Made by a program: the position numbers and the translations under genes. A stretch of DNA of 64,000 nt, from positions 16,492,001-16,556,000 of the forward strand of contig OZ316897.1 in the NCBI GenBank assembly GCA_973895155.1. Reading direction: 5' to 3'. The notes under the pieces were generated by a model that had not been told where the DNA came from, ran no database searches, and worked only from the letters and a program-made list of their open reading frames with translations. Shown one piece after another: positions 43,940 to 55,955 of the stretch (position 1 is the first letter of the stretch; the number at the start of each line of letters is the position of its first letter). The stretch is from Marsupella aquatica. Its lineage: Eukaryota; Marchantiophyta.

Positions 43940-46900
43940 CTGGGCACTCGAGAGGAGATGCACTTTGATCAATCGAGCTTTGGGAGCTCCGTGCGAACAG
44001 GGAATCTACTCCACATGCATGGTACTTTCTCCTTGCTTGGACGACAGGTGTTATTGTTCAAACCTGGGCGAGTCTCAGCGCGACAGCACGCTTTTGTTTT
44101 GATGGTGGAAGTGAGGGTGGAGGGGGGTTAGTATTCAGGGCAAGACTCCAAGGTACGAGCATTGAGTTCTCACTTGTGCATCTGGAATCAACCCCCCATT
44201 TGAAGGTTCAGTGAAGTGAAACAATGTGTGGGCGTCTAACCAACCCAACTGGCCCAAGATGTCAAGGAGAGTGAAAGGACAAGGAGGAGAGTGAAAAGAC
44301 AAGGAGGTGAGGGCAAGATGTTGAAGTGAGGGCAAGATGTGAGGCAAAGATGTTTAGGTGAAAACAGGGGTTAAAAAAAATGTCTATGAGAGAAAGAGAT
44401 GTTGAGGTGAGGAAAAGAAATAGAGTTGAGAAAAAGATGTCGAAGAGAGGGAAAATGGCTGAGTAGGTTGAGAAAATAATGTTGTCAAAACTGTCTTTAT
44501 CCAAGACCCTCAATTGGTGGTGGCTGTTGAATGGTCATCTAACTGTGTGGGTGCAAGGTAGTGGGCAAGTGGAAGCTAAACTTTTTGCTGTGATTTTCTT
44601 TGTGAATCTCCTTCACATCTATTGTGCACCTACACGATAATTCTTCTACTGACATGTAAGCACACAAAACGCCAAGATAGAAATTTACTCTCAGAACTCC
44701 TGAACATACATTTGGATATATTTCGCCTTGGATTAGTAGGGTCTACAACCAGTAATAGTGGTTGTTGCTTGTTTCTCTTTGTATTGAGTGGGTCTCTCTT
44801 ATGTCTCAAGAATGGCAAATATTTGTGGTAAGAGCTTGTATTGCTAGTTCTGCAATCAAGGCTGCAACAAGGCAAGGGCGTTAGACCCTTGGAGTTAGAT
44901 TTGTGTATTTTCAGATACCCAGTGCTATTGACCTAGTTTGAATACAGTTGTTTGAAAAGAAGATATTTTCATTTTGAATCTTCAACAATCTATTTTACTG
45001 TACAAAAGAATGAAATAAGGAATAACCTTATTTGTGTTGTACACACCTTATTTCTCACAAACTTTTGGCCAAAAATAAGTTTTTGGCTTGCAGGTGGTTC
45101 CACTGGGGTTTTGTAGTAGACCCTAGGTTTTAAGCCAAGCCAACCTCCACCAACCCCCCCCCCCCCCCCAAAAAAAAAAAACCTAGGCCCTCAATACTGC
45201 TAAACCTCTCTGCCCAGAGAGATATGATTATGTGGTAGTTCACTTGAGTGGTGTGGTAGTTCACTTGAGTGGTGACTCATAGATCTTGGGTGACCGACTC
45301 TTCCCTTTCTTTGGGGTTCCTAAATTTATAAGTAAACTAAAAAAAATACTTCTAATATTTATTGCATGAGTGTGCAAACTTCAAACGAAAGCCGGGACAC
45401 TTTCTACCCCCCATTGTTTTAGGGTGTTGCCACTGCTATTCTCTAGGTGTCGCCCTTTCCTCCTTTCCTGAAATGTATTTTCAGTATTTCAAGGCATTTG
45501 CTCTGCACATGCTTTGGAAATGCTTGGGCACCCATTTCAGAGGGATTTCGCAATGGACTTGAAAGATCTATGTACACACGGGAATTGAGTTGCTGTCCTA
45601 GCAAGTCAAACAACATTTCCTTGACCCACGTACTTCTGGTCCTACGCTTGGTCCAATCATTTTTTATGTAGGTGCTTAGTTGTGATCAGTCAATCCATTC
45701 ATTGCTGTCCAACCATGGACATTGGTGAATGATATTGCCTTGGGTCAGAGAGGAGGGGTTGGAGGGATCACGAGGTAATCGAGGATCAAGGAGACGTGTA
45801 AGTGTGTAACTCAATGTGCTCGAGGGAGATTATTGACGGCGGGACGACAGTGCCACTAGGAGAGGAACTCGACTATTTCGGCGTCGTAGGGTGAGTCAAT
45901 TGTGTCGATGGCAAATCCTGTTCGTGCGATCCATCGCATGTGGGGCAGTAGAGGAGGCAGGAAATGCTCAAACCAGGGTACCATGCGCAGCGGGAAGGAT
46001 TTGTTTTTACTGAAGAATGGTGACTGAGGGTGGACAGACTTGCAGAGGGAAACATTCAGATGCGCCGTTTGGGACGGGAATGCCAACACGGATGAGAGAT
46101 CGAGGCGTCTTCGAAGGCGGTGCTCGGGGGTATACGATGTGAATCTGCTCATCCAAGGAACAGCCAAGCCCAGACACAGCTAAGACCAGACACGAAATTA
46201 GCGTGTCTCAGCAGTGCCAATTGTTTTCACCAAGTGTTTCAAATACATCAGGTGCGGCAACTATTCTGGGCGGGGTCCGATTTTTACATCTAAAGTTTCC
46301 TTATTTAAACCTACAGATAGGTATTGTCCATCGCCGTGTCTACGACAGTTTCAATATTCCATCCACAGTTTGAGTAATTTCTTACGAACAGACTCTTCGA
46401 AAGTCATGGACAGCTCAATTTGATGCACTCCTGGGTATATCTCTTCCAATCCTGTAAGCAACAATCTTTTCTATAAATAAGTAGGAATTTTCTCAGGAAG
46501 TGACACTCCGAATGTCCTGGGAGGCTTAAAGTGACTCACTACTGGGTAAAACTCTTCACAGTTGCTGGACGAAACAATATTTTCTATATAAGTGGTGTAT
46601 AACCGGAGATGTGGTTGGGCAGAACACGCAAACTGACCACCCCGTACTGATTTTGGGAAAGCATGGCCATTGCAGAATGATATATAAATCGCATCCCAGA
46701 ACCTAGACAAGTACAATTTGAGTAGGTCTCATATCCCTAGTCTGGTCTAGCACACGCTGTCCTCGGCACCGTTTCGTCAGTGTACAGCATGTACACCTAC
46801 AGTAAGGCATGTTCTTTTCTTGGTTAGTCTTGGTAAATCTTGCAAGCATACCATTAGACAAGTCGGTGTCAGGTTCAAGTCGGTGCAGGGCTGATCTGGG

Positions 46901-47018
46901 GGTGTGTGTTGATTGAGTGTTGTTCGACTTTCCGTCAAGTCATATAAGACAAGCATTTTGAAAATTCTGGTTGCGAAATGTTTTCTATGACTGTGCAGCT
47001 CCATGGGAGGAGGAGGAA
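43940..47018. other. intergenic, no supported gene
   Basis: Holds the purine tract, a C-run followed by an A-run (45149-45181), a 19-bp direct repeat near 45233-45275, and a 103-codon minus frame (45856-46167) with no recognisable domain. At about 46815-46885 a B-box-like GGTTCAAGTC follows a weak A-box, perhaps a SINE. Confidence 0.45.
44270..44480. repeat. purine-rich low-complexity tract
   Basis: Repeated GAGTGAAAGGACAAGGAGG and GATGTTGAGGTGAGG-like words on the plus strand; almost no pyrimidine runs. No gene. Confidence 0.65.
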
Positions 47019-47401
47019 TCAGCACAACAATACCTGGTTTTCTGTAAGAATACAACAGTCCCTTGTAACTTGTCTCCGAAACGAAATCTTAACTTTGGTT
47101 TGTGTGCCGTTGATCAATCGCCAAAATGACAGATCGGACCACATTTTACATATTTCGCAATCTTTCATTTGGTTGCTTCGGGAAACTTTATTAAGATTCG
47201 TACTTCGAAATCAGCAGCACAATCCCTGGTTTTCTTTAAGAATACAACAGTCCCTGTAACTTGTCTCCCACAAGAAATCTCAATTTTGGTTCGTGTGCCA
47301 TTGATCAATGGCCAAAGTACAGATCGGACCACATTTTACATATTTTCGCACACTTTGATTTGGTTGCTTGAGGAAACTTCATCAAGATTCGTACTACGAA
47401 A
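47019..47401. repeat. two-copy tandem duplication, 192 bp
   Basis: TCAGCASCACAATMCCTGGT followed by a shared 'aagaatacaacagtccc' and GATCGGACCACATTTTACAT occurs in both copies (47019-47210, 47211-47401), about 90% alike. Confidence 0.9.
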
Positions 47402-48640
47402 ACCTCAAAGATGATCTCATTGAATCTCGAAAATATTTATAGTGGATTCGAGAAGTGCTGTAGTTGTTCTTCTAGAGAGGCTATCCATGTTTGTCTCGTC
47501 TCCACCCTCAACTGCTGAATTTTGAAGTCCTTCCCCCGTTTTCAATGCGCTTTTGCTTAATGTCCTGTCTTCAATCCTCGTCTGAACAACTCCAACAAAG
47601 TTGACTCTCTCCTTGCTAGCTTTCTGGCCAGCGGCTCTGCACTGCCTCCACTTTAAGTTTGCGCTTATTTCTTTTCTATTTCTATTCAACTTTATTGTGT
47701 CTGGAGGTGAACGGAGGAAGCTGCAATTCACCGTCATTGTGGTGGTGCTCCTGGAGCTGGAGCTGGAGCAGGTGAGCATCATTCTGTTTGGATTTGGAAG
47801 GTGGGTCAACTTGTGCTTAACAGCGAATTGTTGTGGACGTCTTCTTCCTCTGACTAACAGCAGAGTGGCTTCGTTTAAATTTACAATATCTGTTTGCAGT
47901 ATCCTCCATCAGCGCTACTTACAATCTATTTTCTTTTCAAATGTCATGTCCTCGGACTTCTCGAAAAATCCATTTGTGCATACAGAGCGTAGGTCTCTAT
48001 GCTTTTCGCCAGAGTTGCTTGCAATTTTATTCCCTCCTTTCTCCTGAGGTTAACCACAATTGGATGTCGGTGGGAGTAACAAAGATATATAGTAGAGAGG
48101 GAAATGCTCAGCACTCGATTGGCAAGAAGAGGTCTAGTATTATCAATGCTACTGTAGAATGATAGGACTCTGTCCACAGCAGGATCCAGTACGGGACATC
48201 GCGCATCTTCGTCAGCAGGAAGCTTATCAAAGTAAGAAATGCTCATTATGGATAGTTGCACACTGGAAGAGTTACGCGCTTTAGTCGTTCTCTAACTTCA
48301 AGGTTTACAGCACGCCTTACAGCAATTTGATGTCCAAACAACTTTCAGGCTCAAGGGTGCTAATAAGGTCAAATCTTATGACCATATTTTCTAGGCTCCT
48401 CTGGCCACAGTAAATCAAAGATGACTGAAATTTTGTTTTAGCCCTCCAGAACAGTTTGGTCACAAAGTTTCCGAGAAATAATGTACTTTTTAAGTGTATT
48501 TAAGCTATAATATGTCTCAGCCCTGCAGTTAGCCATGCTTCCCCAAAACAAGAGAGGCTATTATTGTCAGCGGGCTCAGGTTTTCATCCTCCTTTGTAGT
48601 GCTGAAGCAGTTGATTGTAGGGCATCTTGGCAGGTTTCAC
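47402..48640. other. intergenic with ambiguous open frames on both strands
   Basis: Overlapping frames of 130 codons (47417-47809, minus), 148 codons (47601-48047, plus) and 105 codons (47944-48261, minus) compete. The minus strand has a coding-like ISYFDKLPADEDARCPVLDP. No known domain; I cannot choose a gene model. Confidence 0.35.
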
Positions 48641-48644
48641 TTCG

Positions 48645-48905
48645 TGACCCTCTTACGCGGTTTATGCCAGAGTTCTACCATACTTTTCAGTTCTCCGTTC
48701 AGTAGAGTGTTAGCCTTCACTACTCCTTTGTAGGTTCCTTTTTTGGCCCTTGCTTCTTCATTGGCTTCTGGTTGGGGTCCCCTTTGGCTTGTTTTTCTTG
48801 GGGGCCTTTCCCCTCTTTTTCTTCCCTCCATTGGGGTGTTTTGCCTTTGGGATCATGTTTCCCAGTTCGGCATTTTTGCCCTCACGCACTGTGATATATA
48901 AGAAT
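48645..48905 (-). repeat. dispersed lysine-rich repeat family, copy C
   Basis: The minus strand carries a 64-codon open frame that ends KANTLLNGELKSMVELWHKP..., matching the frame in copy E (KANTLLSGELKSLVEFRSKP). The preceding basic part (KEEARAKKGTYKG) and the GATATAT-ended side also match. This retained protein-level similarity indicates the family derives from a coding sequence. Confidence 0.8.
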
Positions 48906-50032
48906 AAGGATTACATAAATAGAAAAAAAGGTAAAGGCTTAGAGGGACTTTTTACTGCCCAGTACTATTGTTTAGTAAAGTAGATGAGTATTTCATAATT
49001 CCTGGATCCAAATCTGGTCTGTCCATTCTTCTCCATAAGGCACAATTAAAAAGAGAATAATTAATTCTCTTCCAAAAAAAACATAGACAAATGCAAATAG
49101 GAAAATCATGAAGGTCATTAAGACTCCCCATAAACCAGATCTTATGATACAAATAAAGTGAAAAATGAAATAAAGTGGTAGAGGGTGTTTAGTTTCTCCT
49201 CAACCTAAAACTGAGTGTGTTAAAGGTGGGGTGTGGGCCCTTGGGGGCCAGCTGGACTTCCTCAATTACTAGATTACAAATAAAAGAAACACAATCATGA
49301 AAATTCACTCTTCTCCACATTATTACAAACTGATCAGTTTGGGAAAATCAGGTATATATAAATAATTAGTGAACTGGAGTGTACTGTAATCTTAGGATTA
49401 TTAAACTGGTCAGTTTTCATTAAACTCCAGTTTTGTACCTTGTTTACTTTTGACAGTATTATTTATCCTTTTTGATTGTGTCACCCCAAGAATTGAACAA
49501 AATTACTAAGTTGCACCTTGAATTAAATTAATTGCTATTCCCATGCTACGATTCCCCGGGTTGATCTTAGATTCCTAGCAAGGGAATAACTCAACCAGTG
49601 GGAATGTGCAGCTAAGATTAATTCATGGAGGCTACTTACTAATCAAAACAATTTTAGGGGTAACTTAATACAGTTCTGTAATGTTGGGGTTAACTTAATA
49701 AAAAAACAGTATTCAGTATTATACGCTCACACTTTAGTGCATTATCCAATTTGCTTTGTAGTAGACTTCCCAGCCTTGTAGCATACTCCAGTAAAGCGAT
49801 CTGTGGTTGGTTACATAGTCGGACGTATTTGGACATGTGGACATCCACGCTTGTGGTCCTGTAGTGAACCTCTTCGCACGCTGCAGATAGCCCACAACTG
49901 CACTGAGCCCAGTCGCCTTTCACATAGTGTTCCAGGCGGGGGTGACATGTTCCATGTCTTAGCTTGCTTGCAGATGGAGCATGGTGCAGCGTGGTTAAAA
50001 CTGGACTTCTCCTGGTCCACAATAATAGCCCC
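48906..50032. other. intergenic up to the LINE
   Basis: AT-rich sequence. From 50011 downward the minus strand, after a GGACCAG acceptor-like site, has open frames that may be an exon of the gene into which the LINE inserted (see 53787-53876), but no domain is recognised. Confidence 0.4.
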
Positions 50033-50044
50033 TTACAGTTGAAG
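50033..50044. repeat. target-site duplication at the 3' end of the LINE
   Basis: TTACAGTTGAAG, immediately before the T-run. Confidence 0.9.
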
Positions 50045-53000
50045 TTTTTTTTTTTTTTTTCAAACTAAGTGACACTTTATTCATATGGCAGAAAAGAACA
50101 CAAACCTGCCTAAAAGAAGGAGGCAGGACATAGAAAGAAACGGAAAATAAGGGTGGCTAGAGGGAGGAGCACACCCAGAGAAGAGAAGCACCGAAGACCG
50201 CCCAACCAGATGGCCAAAAAGAGGGGCACATCCAAGCGAGGAAGGGCAGCCCAGGGGGGAACAAGGACGGCCAGGAAGCAGCAAGAATATAAGAGAAGCA
50301 ATCAATCACCAACCAACATAACCAGGGAGACCAGCCAGGACCCGACCGGGAAAAACACCAACTCCGCCCACCACCGGCTGAAAGATCCAGGCAGAACTCC
50401 GAGAAAAAACCCTCCATTGCCAAGTAATCTCCTGTTCCGCCGGTGAAGCCAATTGAGCAGCAAAACTGGGTCACCGATAGTCGAACATGTGATGACTAGG
50501 TCAGGGTGACCAAAGGGACAGATCAGGAGATGGTCCACCATCAATAAAGAATCCTCCTTGCATTAAGAAGGCCCAGAATGAGATGACCCTGAATGATTGA
50601 GAGGAGCAGCGTCAATACACCGAGTTCCGAGAGATGATACATGGGGTCCAGGAGGAGTGGCAGCATCTGCAGTCGGGTATAATACTGAAAGTGGAGAATA
50701 GGCAAGTTCAGATCCCGAGGGGTGAATGATTCTACTCGGATTCCATAGGAGGGCGCTCAGAGTGGAGGATGCCTCAAGTCAACACCCAGTGAGCAGAAGC
50801 GAGCACCAATGCGCAAAAGACTGTCTCAGCCAGTGAATCAATACAGTCCGGAGGGGAGAGGAAGAGGCGCAGGACCAAGACCAGACACCAAGCCAAGCAG
50901 CGGGAAAGGAGAGCTCCTATTAATACTTGTGGATAGCCTATGTGCGGGCCTATGGGCCCCGGCAATAGAATATTCTAATCTATAGTCGAGTAATTCTGAA
51001 TAGGGACCAAAGAGAATCTAGCTAGTGCTCAACCGGGAGGGGAGGAAAAATAATATGGCCAAAAATTAGTGCAAAGGGACGCTGAGCCAAGGCAGCCGTA
51101 GCTGATTAGCATAGAGGAGCATCCAGCCTCCGCACCGATTATCTGGAGGTAACCAAGAGGAAGCATGCGAACCACACCAGCATCCGATAGAAAATTGGAT
51201 ACCAAGACACCTGCAAGAGTTCAGAACCTGATGAATATATGCCTGATCACAATGGAGCACTGCCGAAGGAGCCATCCTCCAAGAGGGCGAGACAAGAGAC
51301 TAAGGAAAGACTATATATCCGACCAGAGGGTGAAACAGATACGGGGGAAATACAACAGGTACATGTGAAGCCAGAACCCAGGGAGGATGAGAGAAGGAAA
51401 GCACAGAGAATATTGCAAGAAACATTTGGGGTAACTGTGGAGTGAAGAGGATAGGAGCGGCAGGGACTGGAAGGAATACTTGGCTGAGCAGGAGTCAGCG
51501 GCAAGACCTATTATGCAGAGTCCGAGTAATATATTTCTTTGCATAGTACAATCTTTTTTTCTTTTTCTCAGACTCTGCATAGAAGGCAACGGACTGGATA
51601 TGTTGGACAGAGGAAGAGGCAGCAATGTAGGGGGGGAATACAACAGATTGACTGCGGAACAGGCGGGAGTTACGGTTTCTCCAGATAAGCCAGAGTATCT
51701 CATAAATGACATAGAGACGTGCAGAGCGCTGAGGAGTCCGGCCCAGAGCCATATCGATAGTGGTGATCAGTGAGTGGCCCCCAGGTAGATACGACATGGC
51801 AGGCAGTCTCTCGAAGAACCAAGCAGATCGGTTCCAAGCCGAGACTGCATGAGAACAAGCGAAGAAGATGTGTTGATTATCCTCCAATAACTGCGGACAA
51901 GAGGAGCAGCTCCCGTCACCGTGCCCACATTGCAAAGCCCGTTTTCCGTTGAATAGACTTGCAGCCAGGACACGCCACATAAATATTTTGCCTCTATGTG
52001 AGAGATCAGATCTCCAAATTCGCCTCCACCTGCGCTGCCAAAGAGCCAATGAGTCTTGAAAGGAGCCCCAGCGGAGATTGAGAGAGAGGAAATCACATCT
52101 GGACTGATCCAAATATTCGTAGGCTTGGGAGCTGAGAAGAGAGCAAGGACGAATGTGGTCAATTTTCCCAAACCAGTACCATTGAGCTGGCTCAAAGCTC
52201 AAGGAGAGAGAGGGAGGCGGGCCGGTCTGCAGGAGCAAAAGGACATTTAGCAGGGCCTCCTTATCCAGTCTAGTCAAACCTCGAACTCTTGCCAAAGAAT
52301 ACGAAATATCCTTCCAGCATCCAGCATCAGAGTCCCATAGGTCTGAAGACACCCGAATGTTAATACATGAACAAGCAACCAGAAAGCGAGGAATAGCAGA
52401 TTTGGGGAGACCTAAGGAAGAGAAGCACTTTGGAAGTAAATGACCGAGACTCCATCTAGCAGGAGTAGCGAGAGAGTCAGAACGCCAATGGAGGAAGACA
52501 CGAACCCGAGCCCATGCCTTCCATATGCCCGCTGTGAAGTTCATGCCGCGAAAGCTTGACGGAGAGGAAAATAGAAAGCAATCCATTATCCCGTCCATTA
52601 TTGTGTAGCGCAACTGACGGAGGCGAACAGAATGGTTCCAAGAAGCAAGGCCAAGGTTTTCGGAGAATAAGATGGCCCATTCGGAGCGCGGATCCGAAAG
52701 CATACGGACAGACCAGCGGGTTAGCAAGGCTGTGGCCTGGAGTTGGATATCCTTGAAGCCCAGCCCACTGTCTTGTTTGCGGCCGCACAACCGATCCCAC
52801 GAGACAAGGGGAACCTTGCGACCTCCCTCCTTATTGAAACCCCAAATGAAATCTTTACAAGTCCTTTGGATCTCATAGGAAAGGGAAGCAGAGAACGGGG
52901 AATACATCATATGATATACCGACATAGAAAGCAATACTTGTTTGACCAGAAGAACTCGACCTGTGAATGAGAAGCTTTTATTAGACCACGAGGCGAGACG

Positions 53001-53730
53001 CTTATTTAATTTCCTCAGACAGAAGTCACGGAGTTGGACGCCACATAGATTTTGTCCAAACGGTGCCCCAAGGTAAGAAGAAACCTGTCCTTGTGGTATG
53101 ACTATACAGTTAGAACTCATCAACCATTGTGGAGGATTAGGCAGGCTAAAGACAAGAACCTCCGTTTTCTTGATATTCAGTCGGGCGCCAGCAGCTAGTT
53201 CGTAGAGGTCCATGTGTTCCCTTATTTCTAGGAAGCAACACTCTTGAGCTGGTGTGAAGATACCCAAATCATCCACAAAAAATCAATGGAATAGGGTGAG
53301 ATTGGTACTTACCTTGATGCCATGCACCCTTCCGGACAATAGAGCTGCATCAAAAATGTCCATTAGAGGCTGGGTAGATAATGCGTATATGAGAGGTGCC
53401 AGCGGACAACCCTGACGGACACCACATAATAATGGAATGGGCTTGGTGAATTGACCGTTTACATGGACTTTTGCTGAGGCTAGAGACATTAAGCCCATTA
53501 TGTTACGAGTGAGCTGAGTACTCAACCCAGATGTGATCAACGTCTCCCTTATGTAGCGGTGATCCACCCGATCGAAAGCCTTTGAAAAATCCATCTTTAA
53601 AAAGAGTGTCGGAACGTTATTTGTGGAGAGCCAGTCACTAGCCAACCAAGCCAAGGAAATATTGTCGAGGATTTGTCTTCCCGGGACGAATCCAGTCTGT
53701 TGGACGTTAACCATCTTTGGAGTCAGTCGA
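50045..53730 (-). mobile_element. 5'-truncated L1-type LINE with polyA tail and target duplication
   Basis: The element runs on the minus strand. Its 3' end is a 16-base A-tail (T-run at 50045-50060). TTACAGTTGAAG with following Ts is found at both sides (50033-50044 and 53731-53742), the signature of target-primed reverse transcription. The 5' end is cut inside the reverse transcriptase, so the endonuclease and the start of the polymerase were never inserted. About 3.69 kb remain, including about 1.4 kb after the coding stop. Confidence 0.92.
51495..53730 (-). pseudogene. LINE reverse transcriptase ORF, N-terminally truncated, one internal stop
   Basis: The frame opens at the truncation point (NRLTPKMVNVQQTGFVPGRQ) and shows the reverse transcriptase blocks in order: MDFSKAFDRVDH with the first catalytic aspartate, GVRQGCPLAPL, and FFVDDLGIF in place of the usual YADD. 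A single TGA (53283-53285) sits three residues before that active-site motif, in the same frame. The rest (51495-53276) is open for 594 codons and includes the zinc-binding zf-RVT region near the C-terminus (MWRVLAASLFNGKRA, then CSSCP...H...H). Only one stop in about 745 codons implies a young insertion. The start is defined by the integration junction, not by an ATG. Confidence 0.92.
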
Positions 53731-53742
53731 TTACAGTTGAAG
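53731..53742. repeat. target-site duplication at the 5' end of the LINE
   Basis: TTACAGTTGAAG followed by TTTT, identical to 50033-50044. Confidence 0.9.
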
Positions 53743-53786
53743 TTTTGGGTACAATAGTTATATATATTAAATTGAAGGGGGCTTAC

Positions 53787-53876
53787 AAGATAGCTGCGGC
53801 TGCCGTTCAAAGTTCCATCCAAAGTAGAGGGGAGACCAGTTGCATAGTTAAAGAGCCTCAACCAAAATGTGTCAGG
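53787..53876 (-). other. exon-like 30-codon segment beside the LINE
   Basis: Bounded by an acceptor-like TTTGTCTCCCAG before 53876 and a donor-like GTAAGC after 53787, open in phase 0 (PDTFWLRLFNYATGLPSTLD...). If real, the LINE sits in the following intron, 56 bp past the donor, and the next exon would start at 50011. The product is not recognised. Confidence 0.3.
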
Positions 53877-53889
53877 CTGGGAGACAAAC

Positions 53890-54670
53890 AAAATTGGTGG
53901 GTAGATCCATTCTTTTAGACCACCTCTTTGTTTGACCCCTTTTGTAAAGTCTAGATATTTGTGGGTGGGTTCAAAAGTTTTTTACAACAATGGATCTACA
54001 CATCAGCGAAACCATGTGCCCACTAACAGGTGACTAGGATTGGGAATGGGTTTGACAAAAACTGTCACTTCTCAAAGACTCAATGATTTGGGGAATCTAA
54101 AATTCACTCTAGGTATCACATTTTGCTGCATTCTTCATAGGGTCATTGATTTAAGGTCTATGAATAGTATGAATCATTCATTGGATCCATCAACTAAATG
54201 TCTCAATTAAACTGCCACCCAATTCTTGGAAAGTGAACTGTGGCCTCTTCCCATACTTCAATGCCTAGGATTGCATCTGGAATTGCATCTTAGTCATTAC
54301 AAAAAAGAACTGCTGTAGAGTTCTTATACAGCCACCCTTATTTTGGTCTAGTTCTTAAAGTGAAATAGATGCCCGGATAATCTGACACGTTGTCGCTGCC
54401 CATGGGCTGTGTAAAGGGATTAATGAGTTTAGAACAAAATAAAAAAGGGACTGACCGCATTTAGGATGGAATTCAAAAGTGAGTTTTCCGTAACAAAGGA
54501 GTTGACAACTTTGACATCCTTGTGAAATAAGTAATCAATATGTGTTGCATTTAGCTCAGTTTGATGTTGTTTGACCGGCTCCACAATGTTGCCTGGAGAA
54601 GAATGGAGCTTCTTTGTCTTGAAAGCTACAATCCAAGCCAGATTGAAAGCAAGTGAAGGTGACATTCTAC
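53890..54670. other. intergenic, no gene seen
   Basis: AT-rich spacer without structure that I can identify. Confidence 0.5.
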
Positions 54671-54674
54671 TTTG

Positions 54675-54950
54675 GAGTAGGCACCACTGTAGGGTAGCCC
54701 ACCAGGGGGGTTGATACCCAGGGATCCGACAGGGACCTAGACCAGGAGGGAGAGAGGGTTGAACCAGGGCCCCAAAGCGGGCTATCCAGGGGGTGAGGAG
54801 AAACCAGGTCTCCCACCACTACACCCCACCCACACATACACACACATAGTTACCTCCACATCCCTTGCATGTGGAGGGGGGATTGAACCTGGGACCTCTC
54901 GGTTCTAGGCTCATCCCCTGGCCAATCAACCAAAGCTAGCTGGCTAAAGT
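54675..54950 (-). mobile_element. tRNA-derived SINE-like unit
   Basis: On the minus strand an A-box-like TAGCTTTGGTTGATTGG (about 54930-54946) is followed at tRNA-like distance by the B box GGTTCAATCC (about 54881-54890), then a GC-rich body without coding capacity. The 3' limit is not certain. Confidence 0.6.
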
Positions 54951-55589
54951 TTGAGACTTTCTCTGAGATCATTTGTAAGTTCCATTTCTGTTGAGCACAA
55001 ATATGGAAAACTATGATTATTAAGTAAATCATGATTTCACTTAAACCACACATGCCCAATATAGAAGGGCTCCATTAGCTGTTGGCCACTGCTCATTCTT
55101 GCCCATGGTGAACATTGCACTGACCCAAAAAAGTGGAGCCCAAGTACATTCCTAGTGAAACTAAATGGTGTGCACAGTATGATGATCACACCCGTAGCGC
55201 TTATGCAGGTAGTTGTGGTTTAAGATTTAGAAAATTTCATCTATGTCAACTGAAAACCAGTGTTTTCAAGTAATGGCATGGCATCTTGACATCCTTTAGG
55301 TTCAAGGCTATCAAGTCCTCAAGCAAAGAAGACCTGTTTGGTAATCTAAGTCAAACTGGTTGCAAATGATATTAAGTATTCACAGGTCTCGTTTCAGTCA
55401 AAGTGTCTGCAATGTTATAAGGGTTGATTTCAATAATCTGAGCAACTCCAATTAAGGACAAAAGCTTGCTTCAAGGATAATTAATGCGTAAGAGCATATT
55501 AATTAGCCCGTAAGTGCTGCCCTCTTCCCGAATGTGCCAGGTCTTGTTTCTAGGATAACTACCTGGTGGAAAAGGTAGGCACCATCAGT

Positions 55590-55700
55590 TGGCCCCAGGC
55601 TAGATGGTAGTGCAGCCCCTGGAGTGCAGCTCAATGGGACGGGGAAGTGTCAGGTTCAAGTCTGATTGGCTACAAGTCTCGTTAAACATTCTTCCCACCC
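55590..55700 (+). mobile_element. tRNA-derived SINE head, plus strand
   Basis: TAGATGGTAGTGCAG (55601) and B box GGTTCAAGTC (55653-55662), at about the spacing of internal Pol III promoters. It faces the next unit tail to tail. Confidence 0.5.
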
Positions 55701-55829
55701 AAAGTACGTATTCACAACGAAAAACAACTTCGAGGCTTTATGAGCCTCCCGTACCTTTTCACCACCCGCTGCCCGCATCTGCTGCCCGCATCTTTTTCTC
55801 TTCGTTCATATTTTTTCTAAGTGTAAGTA

Positions 55830-55955
55830 GAAGGTGAAAGATCCCCACTTTTGGGTGGGGTGATTGACAAAAGCCTCACATTGCCACTAGCAAGATTCGA
55901 ACCGGGAACCTGCCCCGTGCCAGTGAGCTCCCTCTACCACCAATACTAGGGGCAG
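55830..55955 (-). mobile_element. tRNA-derived SINE head, minus strand
   Basis: On the minus strand TTGGTGGTAGAGGGAGC (about 55922-55938) and a strong B box GGTTCGAATC (55884-55893). The body runs toward 55700. Confidence 0.55.

Noticed and set aside
45856-46167. 103-codon minus-strand frame starting MAVPWMSRF
   Set aside because: No recognisable domain, no homologous signal on either side; could be chance.
46815-46885. tRNA gene
   Set aside because: A B-box-like GGTTCAAGTC is present, but I could not fold a proper cloverleaf or find paired acceptor ends; at most a SINE head.
49690-50022. 110-codon minus frame with cysteines (CSCG)
   Set aside because: It is one of two competing frames next to the LINE insertion and has no clear family; noted only as a possible exon.
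50062-51490. RNase H domain or second ORF in the LINE 3' part
   Set aside because: Open frames there are short, in several frames, and show no RNase H catalytic motif; treated as 3' untranslated sequence.
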